Origin: Pseudomonas sp. MWU13-2105
Lineage (GTDB): Bacteria > Pseudomonadota > Gammaproteobacteria > Pseudomonadales > Pseudomonadaceae
Direction of reading: 5' to 3'
Assembly: GCF_023242315.1 (NCBI RefSeq)
Contig: NZ_JALLIY010000002.1
Span: 372,001-436,000 of the forward strand
Length of the DNA stretch: 64,000 nt
In this document: positions 44,852-55,829 of the stretch, piece by piece
Numbering within the stretch: position 1 is the stretch's first letter
How the letters are laid out: each line of letters opens with the position of its first letter
Made by a program: the position numbers and the translations under genes
The notes under the pieces: model-generated
The model's database searches: none
Seen by the model: the letters and a program-made list of their open reading frames with translations, nothing else
What the model was told of the DNA's origin: nothing

Positions 44852-46170
44852 TTTGGCGCCTGTTCCGCGCCGGGGAGCTTGATTTCAACGTAGGCTTCGT
44901 CGCGGATCTGACGCAGCCAGGTTTGCAGCTCTTCATCGTATTTGCGGTTACGCAGCACGGTCATGGCTTGCTGTTCGCGGGCCTGGGTAGTGCTGTCGGT
45001 GGCGCGACGGCCGAGGACTTCCAGGACGTGCCAGCCGTATTGGGTCTTGAACGGCTTGGACAGGACGCCTTGCGGGGTCTTGGCCATCACTTCGCGAAAT
45101 TCCGGTACCAGTGCGTTCGGGTCGACCCAGTTCAGGTCACCACCATTGAGCGCCGAGCCCGGGTCTTCCGAGAAGCTCTTGGCCAGGGTAGAGAAATCTT
45201 CGCCGTTGGAGATCCGCTCGTAGAGCTTCTGCGCCAGGGCTTGGGTTTCGGCTTCGCTGCGAATGGCATTGGGCTTGATCAGGATGTGACGGACATGCAC
45301 TTCGTCGCGCATCTGCGTCTCGCCACCGCGCTTCTCCAGGACCTTCAGGATGATGAATCCACCTGGGGTGCGTGTCGGCTCGCTGATATCGCCGATCGCC
45401 ATGCTGCTCAGCATGCGGTCGAACGGTGGTGGCAACTGGGCCGGCTTGCGCCAGCCCATGTCGCCGCCTTCCAGGGCGTTGTCGCTGCCGGAGCGGGCAA
45501 TGGCCAGCTGACTGAAGTCAGCGCCTTGCTTGAGCTGCCGGTAGATATCCTGGGCCTGCGCCGCTGCCGCCTGGATGACTTGCGAGCTGGCGCTGTCCGG
45601 GGTCGAGATCAGGATATTGGCCAGGTGCAGTTCTTCGGAGAGCTGCATTTTGCCCTGGTCCGAGGCGAGGAAGTTCTTCACTTCCTGTTCCGACACCTGG
45701 ACCCGCTCGGCGACACGACGCTGACGTACACGGCTGATGATCATTTCCCGGCGAACCTGGTCACGGGCGTCCTCATAAGAGAGGCCGTCGTGCGCCAGGG
45801 CTGCGCGGAATTGATCGATGTTCATGTTGTTGCGTTGGGCAATGGTGCCGATGGCCTGGTTCAACTCATCATCGCTGATGCGGATACCCGAGCGCTCGCC
45901 GATCTGCAGTTGCAGGTTTTCGACGATCAGCCGGTCCAGGACCTGTTGATCGAGGACGCTGGTGGGCGGCACGCCGCCCCCACGCTTGGCGATGGTCTGC
46001 TGAACCTCGTGGACGCGCTGGTCCAGTTGGCTCTGCATGATCACATCGTTGTCGACGATGGCCACGACGTTGTCGAGGGGCCGTACGGCGGCATGAACCG
46101 CCGCACTCAGGACCAGCGCGCCCAGCATCAGCGGGCGCAGACAATCAGAAAGCTTGATCTTCACGTTCAC
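44848..46170 (-). CDS. surA: Periplasmic chaperone and peptidyl-prolyl isomerase SurA
   Basis: A 440-residue periplasmic protein. A signal peptide ([15 protein letters not shown]) is followed by the N-terminal chaperone domain and two parvulin domains (about residues 180-280 and 290-390). It escorts outer-membrane beta-barrels, including LptD, to the Bam complex. The start is a GTG at 46170 (or the GTG at 46164). Both lie inside the lptD 3' end, giving a 20-26 bp overlap and coupling chaperone to client. Confidence 0.97.
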   Translation of the reverse strand: MNVKIKLSDCLRPLMLGALVLSAAVHAAVRPLDNVVAIVDNDVIMQSQLDQRVHEVQQTIAKRGGGVPPTSVLDQQVLDRLIVENLQLQIGERSGIRISDDELNQAIGTIAQRNNMNIDQFRAALAHDGLSYEDARDQVRREMIISRVRQRRVAERVQVSEQEVKNFLASDQGKMQLSEELHLANILISTPDSASSQVIQAAAAQAQDIYRQLKQGADFSQLAIARSGSDNALEGGDMGWRKPAQLPPPFDRMLSSMAIGDISEPTRTPGGFIILKVLEKRGGETQMRDEVHVRHILIKPNAIRSEAETQALAQKLYERISNGEDFSTLAKSFSEDPGSALNGGDLNWVDPNALVPEFREVMAKTPQGVLSKPFKTQYGWHVLEVLGRRATDSTTQAREQQAMTVLRNRKYDEELQTWLRQIRDEAYVEIKLPGAEQAPK

Positions 46171-48943
46171 GATAACCTTGAATGCCTTTGTCGAGGAAGC
46201 TCTCTACCTTGTTGCCCATGACGCCACCCAGGCCCTTCAGGACAAACTGAAGGAAGATGCCGTGGTCGCCTCGTTCGTTTTGCGGAGCTTGTTGGCTGAA
46301 CTCGTCATACTGGACCCAGTAGCGGTTGATCAGGCGCATTTTCCAGCAGCAGTTGTCGTACTCGAAACCACCAAAGGCTTCCAGCGTACGGTTGCGGTTG
46401 TAGTCGTACTGCCAGCGGCTGATGACGTTCCACTGGGGGACGACCGGCCAGATGACCGAGAAGTCGTGCTGCTCGATCTTGTAGTAGTCCTTCACGTAGC
46501 CGGGTTGGCCAGGGGTGCCATAGTCGCCGCCGAACTGCCATTGGCCGGTGTTCTGGTTGTAGATCACCTGGTCGTTGCGATAGCGATAGCCGGCGTTGAT
46601 AACCTTGTTCGGGTTGTCTTCAGGCTGGTAGTGGAACATCGCACTGCCGGAACGTGGCTGGTGACTTTTCGGATCCCAGTTGTAGTCGGCGGTGGCGCGC
46701 CAGTCGCGGTTGAAGTTGTAGGCGTACTCCAGGGCGTACGGCGAGACATTGGTCTTGGCGTCGGCGCGGGTATTGAAGTCGACACCCGGCAATTGCACGG
46801 TGCGATCTTTGAAGTAGTAAGCCTGGCCAACACTCACGCGCTGACGTTCGAAACCGTTGTCCTCGATCCAGCGGCTGGTGACCCCCAGGGACAGTTTATT
46901 CTCGTCACCGACGCGGTCGTTGCCGGAGAAACGGTTTTCACGGAACAGCGAGGCATAGTTGAAGCTGTATTCGCCAGTGTCGAATACGGGAATGTCTTTC
47001 TGGTCTTTCTCCGGAACATAGAGATAGAACAGGCGCGGTTCCAGGGTCTGGCGATAGTTGGTGCCGAACAGTTCGGTGTTGCGGTCGAAGTACAGGCCGC
47101 TGTCGATGCTGGCGATAGGGACGCCACGGCTCTGTGAGGTGCTGTAGGTCCCACCGATGTAATTCGGATTAGCCGCCTGGGCTGCCACGATTTGAGACTG
47201 GCCCAGCGACCCCAGGTCCAGATCGTATTGGGTGTACTGATACTTGAGCGACGGCGTGACAAAGCCATAAGTCCAGTTCAGTGGCAGGCTGACACCCGGC
47301 TTGAGGTTCAGGCGGTCGCCGTTGGCACGGGCCAGGCCGGTCACGTTGGTGTCCAGGCGCGGCGCGGTGACGCCATCCTTGTCGGCGAAGGTCCCGCTTT
47401 CCAGGCTCCGCTCGAAGCGAGTGGCTTCAGTTTCGTAGGTGAAATTGAGGCCTTCCGGATGATAAGGCAGGCTACCGCTGAGGGTGAGTTGTGGCAGGCG
47501 GTTGTACGGAGTGATAACCGCCACGCTCGCCAACTCATAGGCCTGCACATTCAATTGGGCGGTGAAGTCGTCGCCGCGATAGCTCGCGGTTGCCTGTTGA
47601 TTCACATAGTCGACGCTTCTGACACCGACCTGGTTGCTCTGCAGATCCTGGAAGTAATACGGATCGCTGATCTTGGTGTAGTCGACGGTGGTCAGTACAC
47701 GTGAATCCAAGCCGCCCTTGTGCTGCCAGTTGACCATGTAGCGATCTTTGGTTGCGTCCGACTGCTTGGAACGGTCGTTACTTTCGTCACTCAGGAATGC
47801 ACCGCCGAACTGACCTTCGGTGGACTTGGTCAGGTAACGGAACTCACCTTCGGTCAACATGCCGCGCTTGCTCATGTAGTGCGGATACAACGTGGCATCG
47901 TAGTTCGGTGCCAGGTTGAAGTAGTAAGGCGTGGTCAGGTTGAAGCCCGAGGTGCTGTCACTGGAGAAACTCGGCGGCAGGAAACCGGACTGGCGACGGT
48001 CGTCGATCGGAAAGTAGATATACGGGGTATAGAGGACCGGGATGTCCTTCACTCGCAAGGTCACGTTGGTTGCCGTACCGAAACCGGTCGCCGGGTTCAG
48101 GGTGATGTTATTACCCTTGAGCTGCCAGGCATTGCTGTTTGGTTCGCACGTGGTGTACGTGCCGTCCTTGAGACGGATGATTGCGTTCTCGGCACGCTTG
48201 GCATACAGCGCGTTACCGCGGATATGCGATTTATGCATCACATATTCGGCGTTGTCGACCTTGGACTCACCGGTGTCCAGTTGCACTTCGGCATGGTCGC
48301 CGACCAGCAGGGCGCCCTGGTCGCGAACGCGCACGTTGCCGTTCAGCTCGCCACGGTTTTCCGCCTGGTACAGGCTGGCTTCGTCGGCCTCGACCTGCAT
48401 GCTGCCCTGGCGCATGACGACGTCGCCGGCCAGTGTCGCGACCTGCTTGTCCTGTTCATAGCGCGAGGCCTTGGCGCCGATAAAGGTCGGCGCGTCACTT
48501 TTATTCGTCGTGTCATTCATGCCAGGACGAATTGGTTCGATATAGGAACCAGAGCAATAAGGACCGGTTTCGGCCAACTGTGCGGCAGTCAGCTTCTCAC
48601 GCGGGACCCAGTCGAGGTGACTGTAGTCGGCGCTGCGCGACTTCAGGCCGCGGCCCTTGGCCTCGGTGACCAGCACCGGGCCGGCGGCTTTCTCGCTGCT
48701 GGAACCGCTGTCCGCCGGGGCATTGCTACCCAGGGCCTCGGCGCTGCCGTCATGCACGGGGCGTGGCGGCAGTTGGGCCGTAGTGGTCTTGGGCGCGCAA
48801 TCCCAGGAGCCGGAAGCAGAGACGGAGCAGTCATACTGTTCCGCGGCGACCGCGAATGGGGTGGCAAGAGGTTGCAGAGCCAGCAAACCGCCGGTAACCA
48901 GCAACGGAAATTTTTTACGAAACGCGGGGGATTTCAATGCCAT
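46145..48943 (-). CDS. lptD: LPS-assembly outer-membrane protein LptD
   Basis: A 932-residue essential outer-membrane beta-barrel that, with LptE, inserts LPS into the outer leaflet. There is a signal peptide (about 1-34), a Pseudomonas-type N-terminal extension, the OstA/LptA-like beta-jellyroll domain (about 150-260) and a C-terminal barrel of many Tyr/Trp/Asn-rich strands. Cysteines for interdomain disulfides are present near the N-terminus (Cys39, Cys49) and in the NCCWKM motif near the C-terminus. It is the first gene of lptD-surA-pdxA-ksgA-apaG-apaH. Its leader is interrupted by a group II intron 70 bp before the ATG. Confidence 0.97.
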   Translation of the reverse strand: MALKSPAFRKKFPLLVTGGLLALQPLATPFAVAAEQYDCSVSASGSWDCAPKTTTAQLPPRPVHDGSAEALGSNAPADSGSSSEKAAGPVLVTEAKGRGLKSRSADYSHLDWVPREKLTAAQLAETGPYCSGSYIEPIRPGMNDTTNKSDAPTFIGAKASRYEQDKQVATLAGDVVMRQGSMQVEADEASLYQAENRGELNGNVRVRDQGALLVGDHAEVQLDTGESKVDNAEYVMHKSHIRGNALYAKRAENAIIRLKDGTYTTCEPNSNAWQLKGNNITLNPATGFGTATNVTLRVKDIPVLYTPYIYFPIDDRRQSGFLPPSFSSDSTSGFNLTTPYYFNLAPNYDATLYPHYMSKRGMLTEGEFRYLTKSTEGQFGGAFLSDESNDRSKQSDATKDRYMVNWQHKGGLDSRVLTTVDYTKISDPYYFQDLQSNQVGVRSVDYVNQQATASYRGDDFTAQLNVQAYELASVAVITPYNRLPQLTLSGSLPYHPEGLNFTYETEATRFERSLESGTFADKDGVTAPRLDTNVTGLARANGDRLNLKPGVSLPLNWTYGFVTPSLKYQYTQYDLDLGSLGQSQIVAAQAANPNYIGGTYSTSQSRGVPIASIDSGLYFDRNTELFGTNYRQTLEPRLFYLYVPEKDQKDIPVFDTGEYSFNYASLFRENRFSGNDRVGDENKLSLGVTSRWIEDNGFERQRVSVGQAYYFKDRTVQLPGVDFNTRADAKTNVSPYALEYAYNFNRDWRATADYNWDPKSHQPRSGSAMFHYQPEDNPNKVINAGYRYRNDQVIYNQNTGQWQFGGDYGTPGQPGYVKDYYKIEQHDFSVIWPVVPQWNVISRWQYDYNRNRTLEAFGGFEYDNCCWKMRLINRYWVQYDEFSQQAPQNERGDHGIFLQFVLKGLGGVMGNKVESFLDKGIQGYREREDQAF

Positions 48944-49054
48944 CTTATTAGTCCGGGCTTCCTGCGTGCCATCTGCCCGCGGTGGGGGTCACACGCCTAT
49001 CGATGGTCAGAAAGTTGGGTAGGAACAGACCATCTCTGGCCTGCTCCCCCCTAA

Positions 49055-49088
49055 AAACCGTACGTGCGCCTTTCAGCGCATACGGCTC
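49055..49088 (-). ncRNA. Group II intron domain V
   Basis: A 34-nt hairpin with the conserved catalytic layout: GAGCCGTATGCG, a GAAA loop region and CGCACGTACGG. It overlaps the stop codon of the intron-encoded protein (49089-49087). Confidence 0.85.
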
Positions 49089-50796
49089 AAGTCTTTATTG
49101 AACCCCCAGAATCGGGAGCCGGTTTGCACACTGTCAAACCACGAGCGTGAAGCTGCTGGTGGCAAATGGGATGCAATAGTACCCGGTTGTTTAGCGAGTC
49201 ACCACCGCCTTGTGAGCGATAAATGATGTGGTGGTCATGCCACCCAGTCTCCCTAGTTATGGGATTCTTGCAAAGTAGACAGAGCCCTTGTTGTGATTGA
49301 AACAGGGTTGATACCTGCTTGCGGTATTTCAGCTTCCCGAACATCCGGGACATCCGAAGCTTCTCGCCCATTTCTTCCATCTCAGGATCAAACGGGTTGT
49401 ATTCCCCGCTGATTTTTCTGTGCCTCTCGATCGGCGTATCCTCCAGGGTGTACAGCCTGATCGCCCTCTTGTCACCTGCCTCTGTCAGTAACGTGGTGCA
49501 GAACACCCAATTTCGGCCATCGACGGTCTGAAAATATTTCTTTCTGATCCAGTCGAGGCTTTTGTTCGAGTGCCTCCGTCTTGCCCAGCGCCATATTGCT
49601 TGGAATATTTGGAAATCCATGCGGCTGTACGCTTTCTTGGCTACTACGGGTTGGTGATACAGTGCCCAGCCCCGCAGCATTGGGTTCAGCAGGTGGATCA
49701 GATCCTCCTGTGATACCGCTTTGTTGGTACTGATGACCTCCTTTACCTTGCGGTAGAACGCTTTCGCGTTTTTCTTGCTTGGCTTGATCAGAAGCTTCCC
49801 ATCGTACTTGCGGAAATTCCAACCCAGAAAATCAAAGCCCTTCTCAATGTGAATGACGTGCGTTTTCTCGGGAGAGAGCTGTAGTCCGCGTACCGCCAGA
49901 AAATGCTCTATCCAAGGGCGGACCTCATTTTCCAGTACCTCTTTCGAGTCGCTGGTGATGACGAAATCGTCCGCATACCGCACCACGTTGATTTTCAGCT
50001 TCTTGGCCTTTGTCACGCCCAGATGTTGCTTGAGCTGTGTTTCCAGGCCATCCAACGTCATGTTTGCCAAGGTCGGCGAGATAATCCCGCCTTGTGGCGT
50101 ACCGGCATCCGTTGCCTGTAGCTGGCCTTTATGAATCACTCCAGCTTTTAACCATTTCCGAAGGATCACTTTGTCCGTAGGGACGTTGTTGATCAGCCAG
50201 TCGTGGTTGATATGGTCGAAGCAACCTTTTATGTCCGCTTCCAAAACCCATTTGGCTGAGAGCTTCTTGGATAGGCAAACGAACAGCTGTCCCATTGCAT
50301 CCGCCGTGGATCTTTCGATCCTAAAGCCGTAGCTGTTCGGATCACCGGTAGTTTCAGCAATGGGGGCCAGAGCTAGCAGATGCAGCGCCTGCATTGCTCT
50401 GTCCGCCATGGTCGGGATGCCCAGAGGGCGTTCCTTTCCATTCGACTTTGGAATAAATACCCGCCTTAAGGGCCGGGGCTTGTATCCGTGCCGCTTCATT
50501 CCATCGACCGCTTTCCATTTGGCGTCGGGTGTATCCCAGAGCACGCGGTCGACTCCCGCCGTACGCTTGCCCTGGTTTTCAGTGACTCGCCGTACGGCCA
50601 GATATCTGGCCGAGGGTGAGCGGGTCAGCATTCGTTGCAGGGCTTTCACTCTGCGCCAGTCGCCTTCCCTACAAGCCTTCGCAATCCGTAACTGCATCGC
50701 CCGGACGTTCCGCTGGACTCGGCACCAATCGATGTCGTGCCATTGTTGCGGAGCGCCGGAAGGCGCAGACACGGCCATTTGGCTGTGTTCTAACAT
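49087..50796 (-). CDS. ltrA: Group II intron reverse transcriptase/maturase with HNH endonuclease
   Basis: A 569-residue intron-encoded protein. Reverse-transcriptase blocks include FIPKSNGKERPLGIP, IKGCFDHINHDW, GTPQGGIISPTLANMTLDG and the catalytic YADD at residues 274-277. The maturase X domain (LLNPMLRGWALYHQ) follows, and a C-terminal HNH endonuclease is built on CLLCKNPI and HDHHIIYRSQGGGDSL-NN with a later HPICHQQLH. All catalytic motifs look intact, so both splicing and retrohoming are plausible. The ATG follows GAGAGGAAGG. The stop overlaps domain V. Confidence 0.95.
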   Translation of the reverse strand: MLEHSQMAVSAPSGAPQQWHDIDWCRVQRNVRAMQLRIAKACREGDWRRVKALQRMLTRSPSARYLAVRRVTENQGKRTAGVDRVLWDTPDAKWKAVDGMKRHGYKPRPLRRVFIPKSNGKERPLGIPTMADRAMQALHLLALAPIAETTGDPNSYGFRIERSTADAMGQLFVCLSKKLSAKWVLEADIKGCFDHINHDWLINNVPTDKVILRKWLKAGVIHKGQLQATDAGTPQGGIISPTLANMTLDGLETQLKQHLGVTKAKKLKINVVRYADDFVITSDSKEVLENEVRPWIEHFLAVRGLQLSPEKTHVIHIEKGFDFLGWNFRKYDGKLLIKPSKKNAKAFYRKVKEVISTNKAVSQEDLIHLLNPMLRGWALYHQPVVAKKAYSRMDFQIFQAIWRWARRRHSNKSLDWIRKKYFQTVDGRNWVFCTTLLTEAGDKRAIRLYTLEDTPIERHRKISGEYNPFDPEMEEMGEKLRMSRMFGKLKYRKQVSTLFQSQQGLCLLCKNPITRETGWHDHHIIYRSQGGGDSLNNRVLLHPICHQQLHARGLTVCKPAPDSGGSIKT

Positions 50797-51440
50797 GCTG
50801 CCTTCCTCTCAAGTTTCCCCAAGCGAAGACGTATGCATCCCCTGACGGGAATGGACGTCCCCGTCAGGGTGGGTTAATAGAAGGTCCGCTACCGCGGGAC
50901 CTCCGTGTTCATTGAGACAGTCTCACTCAGCATTCATGCGATAAAAGACCACGCAGAAGTCTGCCCGGTTTCCCGTGGGGTGATGTTCCAACCCCTATCC
51001 GAACGATTACAGTCCGGCGTTCGCTTTCTCTGCGATCCCATACCCGCATAGCCAACAGATCCCCTTGCGGTTCACCTGCCCGAAGGCAGCCATACGGGCT
51101 TACCACGTTCCCTGTCTGTCACACGATTGGTTTAGGGTCTGCCTTTCCACCGGGGGCCTTTGTAGCGACGTATTCCCACATCCCACAGGAATAACTGGCC
51201 CCGTACCTTTTGGTTCATGCCTGACAGCAGTTTGGGCATGGTTATCCTTACGGCGTTTATCAGCAGTTCACTTACGTTACCCGTGCCAGCCAGCCTAGCG
51301 CCTCAACCCGGTACTGCTCCGAGCATCCATGGCTTACCTCGCGGTAAGTTCATGCCCTTGCGGGGGCTACGTTGTTGGAAGAGCTTCATACCTCACCGTT
51401 ACCAGTGACGCATGTCTTCCTAGGCTATCGTTGGTCGCAC

Positions 51441-52060
51441 AACGAGTCCGCTCCCACTCCATGAAGGCAATGGTTGGACAATGACAGACGGAGCTTTCGC
51501 TCGTGTCTCCGGTTGGAAATTGACAGGGACCTTGAGCGGCCTGTCGAGATGATGTTTCCTCCTGTTTTCAGGCAAGAGGAACCCCTGCGGGGATTCTTCC
51601 CGCCAGGGTGAGGCCAAACGGCCGATGTGAAGCGCTACTTGTCGAGATGGATGGCCATAACCATGACTGCTGTGAAAACGGCAATCATCAAGCCAAAGTT
51701 GCCGGTCAGTCTGGACAAAACTCCTGAAAAACAATTGTGGAGATCTGCCTGGCCTGCCGATACATCTGCTGTATGAATTCGACGCTTATGCATGTCGATT
51801 CCTGCGCTGTGACAGAGCACTCCCGGTCCTTGAGGGACCATAGCCGCGCGTCCGAGTGCTGGGCGGCCTTTGGGTTTCGCTATTGCGCCGCAGCGTCAAC
51901 GAGTCCTTTTAAGCGATGGACCTCTTGGGCGGTTTTGTTTCCCGGATTGGGTGCCGGACTATTGGTTCTCAGTAGAGAAACCCCTGACGATGACTCCTCA
52001 TCGCCAAGCTGGAGGCACGCTACGCGTGTCGCACAAGATGCTGGATAATAAAGCAACACC
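51441..52060. other. Unidentified 620-bp segment between the intron and amgK
   Basis: I find no convincing gene. The longest frames (for example a 103-residue plus-strand frame at 51737-52048) have no family resemblance. A 52-residue minus-strand frame at 51635-51793 would encode a peptide with one hydrophobic helix (LMIAVFTAVMVMAIHL), but its RBS is unconvincing. Several hairpins occur (GAGCTTTCGCTC near 51490; CGATGACTCCTCATCG near 51990). GTGCGAC, identical to the intron 5' end, recurs on the minus strand at about 52037-52031. It may be the remnant of another mobile element. Confidence 0.5.
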
Positions 52061-52094
52061 CGCTTGACGGCTAGCGTCGTCGGAGACCCATGTA

Positions 52095-53791
<1,697 letters not shown>

Positions 53792-53793
53792 TT

Positions 53794-54561
53794 ATGTTGT
53801 GGCCAGGGACTCTGATTGGAGCCGGGGCGGGTTTTGCTATCGCCAGTATTCCGGGGGCCATGTTGGGCGCGTTACTCGGGCAGGCGTTGGATCGGCGCCT
53901 GCAGTTGCACAGTTTTGCACATTTGCGCGAACGCCTGGGGGGCAAGCCGGCGTTGCGCAACGATGAATTGCTGTTTGTCCTGCTGGGACGACTGGCCAAG
54001 AGCGATGGGCAGGTGGTCGACGGACATATCCAGCAGGCGCGCGAGGAAATGCGCCAACTGGACATGCACGACGCGGCGCGGCGCCGAGCGATTGCCGCGT
54101 TCAACCGGGGCAAGTCGGGGCGTGATCGTCTGCGCGGCTACCTGAACCATCTGAAGGAGCAGCCCCATGCCGCCGAAGGCGTTTTGCGGGCGTGTTGGCG
54201 AATGGTCTGGGCCGATGGCCGGGTCGGGTCGAAGGAGCGTGAGCTGATCATGCTCTGGGGCAAATGGCTGGGCTGGACCAGCCAACAGGTCCAGGCCCTG
54301 GCCAATGACTACGAGCCTGGTCGCAAGACGCTGTCGAGCGCGACTGGAACTTACGAGGAGGCGCTGCTGTTATTGGGTGTGGCGGCCAACAGTGAGCCCG
54401 CGCAAATCAAGCGGGCGTATCGACGCCTGCTCAGCCGCCACCACCCCGACAAGGTGGCGGGAAACGGTGCGACGCCGTTACAAGTGCGCGAGGCCACGGA
54501 GAAAACCCGCGATCTGCACAATGCCTATGTGCTGATTCGCGAGCGAAGGGATTTCCGCTAG
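53794..54561 (+). CDS. djlA: DjlA-like co-chaperone (TerB plus J domain)
   Basis: A 255-residue protein. An N-terminal glycine-rich hydrophobic helix (LIGAGAGFAIASIPGAMLGALLG) anchors it in the inner membrane. A TerB-like helical domain (about 55-165) follows, then a C-terminal J domain with the HPD tripeptide in LLSRHHPDKV. J domains stimulate DnaK ATPase. The ATG at 53794 begins 3 bp after the murU stop. Confidence 0.9.
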   Translation: MLWPGTLIGAGAGFAIASIPGAMLGALLGQALDRRLQLHSFAHLRERLGGKPALRNDELLFVLLGRLAKSDGQVVDGHIQQAREEMRQLDMHDAARRRAIAAFNRGKSGRDRLRGYLNHLKEQPHAAEGVLRACWRMVWADGRVGSKERELIMLWGKWLGWTSQQVQALANDYEPGRKTLSSATGTYEEALLLLGVAANSEPAQIKRAYRRLLSRHHPDKVAGNGATPLQVREATEKTRDLHNAYVLIRERRDFR

Positions 54562-54571
54562 GCGGTCCGCT

Positions 54572-55561
54572 TCAGAGACCGCCGACATCCTGCGGGTTCA
54601 ACCAGCCGCGGATGCGCCGGAACAATTGCTCCTGCCCGGCATTGCCCGGCAGGGCCTTCAGTGCAATCTGGTTGTAGCTCGAGGTTTTTTGCCGCTTGCT
54701 GGCCTGCAACCGTTCCAGCGCGGCTTTGCGATCCAGTGGCCGGTCCTGATAGAAGAAGTCCGCCGTCGCCAGTTTCAGTCCGGGGGTGATCTGAGCCAGG
54801 TTCTGTGGGGCAGTGGTCGGCGTCTGCGCGGCCACCAGGAGCAGTTTCTGGATCTGCGGCGAGGGCTTCTCGCTCATGTAGCGGGCGGCCCAGTAAGCAC
54901 CGGTACCATGACCCAGGAGCACCACGCTGCGGGCATTTTGCTGTTTTGCGTAGGCAATCGCCGCGTCGATTCGTGCGAAGATCCGATCAGCATCGGCCTT
55001 CAGTTGGTCTTCGGCGGTTTGCGCGGCGGCCTGGTCGACCACCTCGGCTTCGGCGCTGGCCGCCTGTTCGATGGGCTTGGCCGTGGTGCTGGCGTCCTTG
55101 CTGTTGCTGGCGGTCGCCGCCGGGGCCTTGGGCGCCTCGGCCAGCCGTGGCTGGATTGCGTCGCTTTGCAGGTCCGGCAGGGTCAGGCTCAGGCTGCTCC
55201 ACTGGGCATCCGGGAACTTGCGCCGCAACGGACCGATTGCCTGGGGCCAGTCGGCGCTTTCGCCGGCGCCGGGAATCAGGATCACGGCGCCCAGGGGGGA
55301 AGGTGTGTTGGCCGGTTTCCACAAGGCCAGGAAGCTGTCGCCGCCGGCTTGTAGTTGCTGTTGTTCCTGCTGGGGCAATTGTCGCTCCAGCGCGGTCGCG
55401 TCTTCCTGGCTACGCTCAGGCAGCGGCTGGCGCTCCACCGGCTTGTCGGCGGGCTTTTGCGCCGGGGCTGGCGTCGGGTCGGCGGCCATGACGGGCGTGG
55501 CACAAGGTAGTATCAGCGACAGGCACAGCGCAGGCAGTGCCAGGCGGTAGAGAAGGGGCAT
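54572..55561 (-). CDS. DUF3530-family alpha/beta-hydrolase-like secreted protein
   Basis: A 329-residue protein with a signal peptide (LYRLALPALCLSLILPCATPVMA) and a Pro/Gln/Lys-rich linker, then a hydrolase-like core with GAVILIPGAGESADWP and VVLLGHGTGAYWA, where the usual nucleophile position reads GHGTG. Serine is therefore absent from the elbow, so it may not be a classic esterase. The function is unknown; it is probably periplasmic. The start is the ATG at 55561; a longer frame to 55639 lacks a signal-peptide start. It converges with djlA, 10 bp between stops. Confidence 0.82.
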   Translation of the reverse strand: MPLLYRLALPALCLSLILPCATPVMAADPTPAPAQKPADKPVERQPLPERSQEDATALERQLPQQEQQQLQAGGDSFLALWKPANTPSPLGAVILIPGAGESADWPQAIGPLRRKFPDAQWSSLSLTLPDLQSDAIQPRLAEAPKAPAATASNSKDASTTAKPIEQAASAEAEVVDQAAAQTAEDQLKADADRIFARIDAAIAYAKQQNARSVVLLGHGTGAYWAARYMSEKPSPQIQKLLLVAAQTPTTAPQNLAQITPGLKLATADFFYQDRPLDRKAALERLQASKRQKTSSYNQIALKALPGNAGQEQLFRRIRGWLNPQDVGGL

Positions 55562-55595
55562 CGGATTTTCCAGGCCAGAGTCATCCTGGCAGCCT

Positions 55596-55791
55596 AGGGT
55601 CTGTACGAGAACTCGCCGAGCGGCGATCAGGCAAGGCAAAAACAGGCGAGGAAGCGCAGTTTAGTCCACTAAATGAGCATTACTCGCTTCGCTCGCCCTC
55701 CGGGTCGTCTTTCGGACGTTCTCACTTCGTTCGTCCGAGCCTGTTTTTAACACAGCATGATCGTCGTGCAAGCAGTTATCGTACAGAGCCT
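55596..55791. mobile_element. MITE with IS5-like terminal inverted repeats (196 bp)
   Basis: The ends are AGGGTCTGTACGA (55596-55608) and, inverted, TCGTACAGAGCCT (55779-55791): 13 bp with one mismatch. The flanks CTAG and CTAA fit the 4-bp YTAR target of the IS5 family. Inside are a second pair of arms AAAAACAGGC / GCCTGTTTTT and no coding frame, so the element is non-autonomous. It separates the DUF3530 gene from agtS. Confidence 0.7.
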
Positions 55792-55829
55792 AATGGGTTG
55801 GTCAGCATTTGTCAGTGTGTGAGCGTCGA

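Larger units (their letters stand above)
49014..51440 (-). mobile_element. Group II intron, apparently complete, in the lptD leader
   Basis: On the minus strand the element starts with GTGCGACC at 51440, the GUGYG rule for group II introns. It runs through about 640 nt of structured non-coding RNA (domain I and following), an intron-encoded protein gene, a canonical domain V at 49088-49055 (GAGCCGTATGCG start, GAAA-containing loop, CGCACGTACGG return strand) and a domain VI hairpin, and ends in CTACCCAAC at about 49014. The total is about 2427 nt. A candidate EBS1 (AACGTG on the minus strand, 51109-51104) pairs at five of six bases with the last six exon bases CTCGTT. The orientation is that of lptD. 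Confidence 0.88.

Noticed and set aside
52031..52041. Second group II intron 5' end (GTGCGAC on the minus strand)
   Set aside because: The distance to the maturase gene (over 1.2 kb) is too long for a normal domain I-III, and the following sequence does not resemble the intron start; kept only as a note in the unidentified segment.
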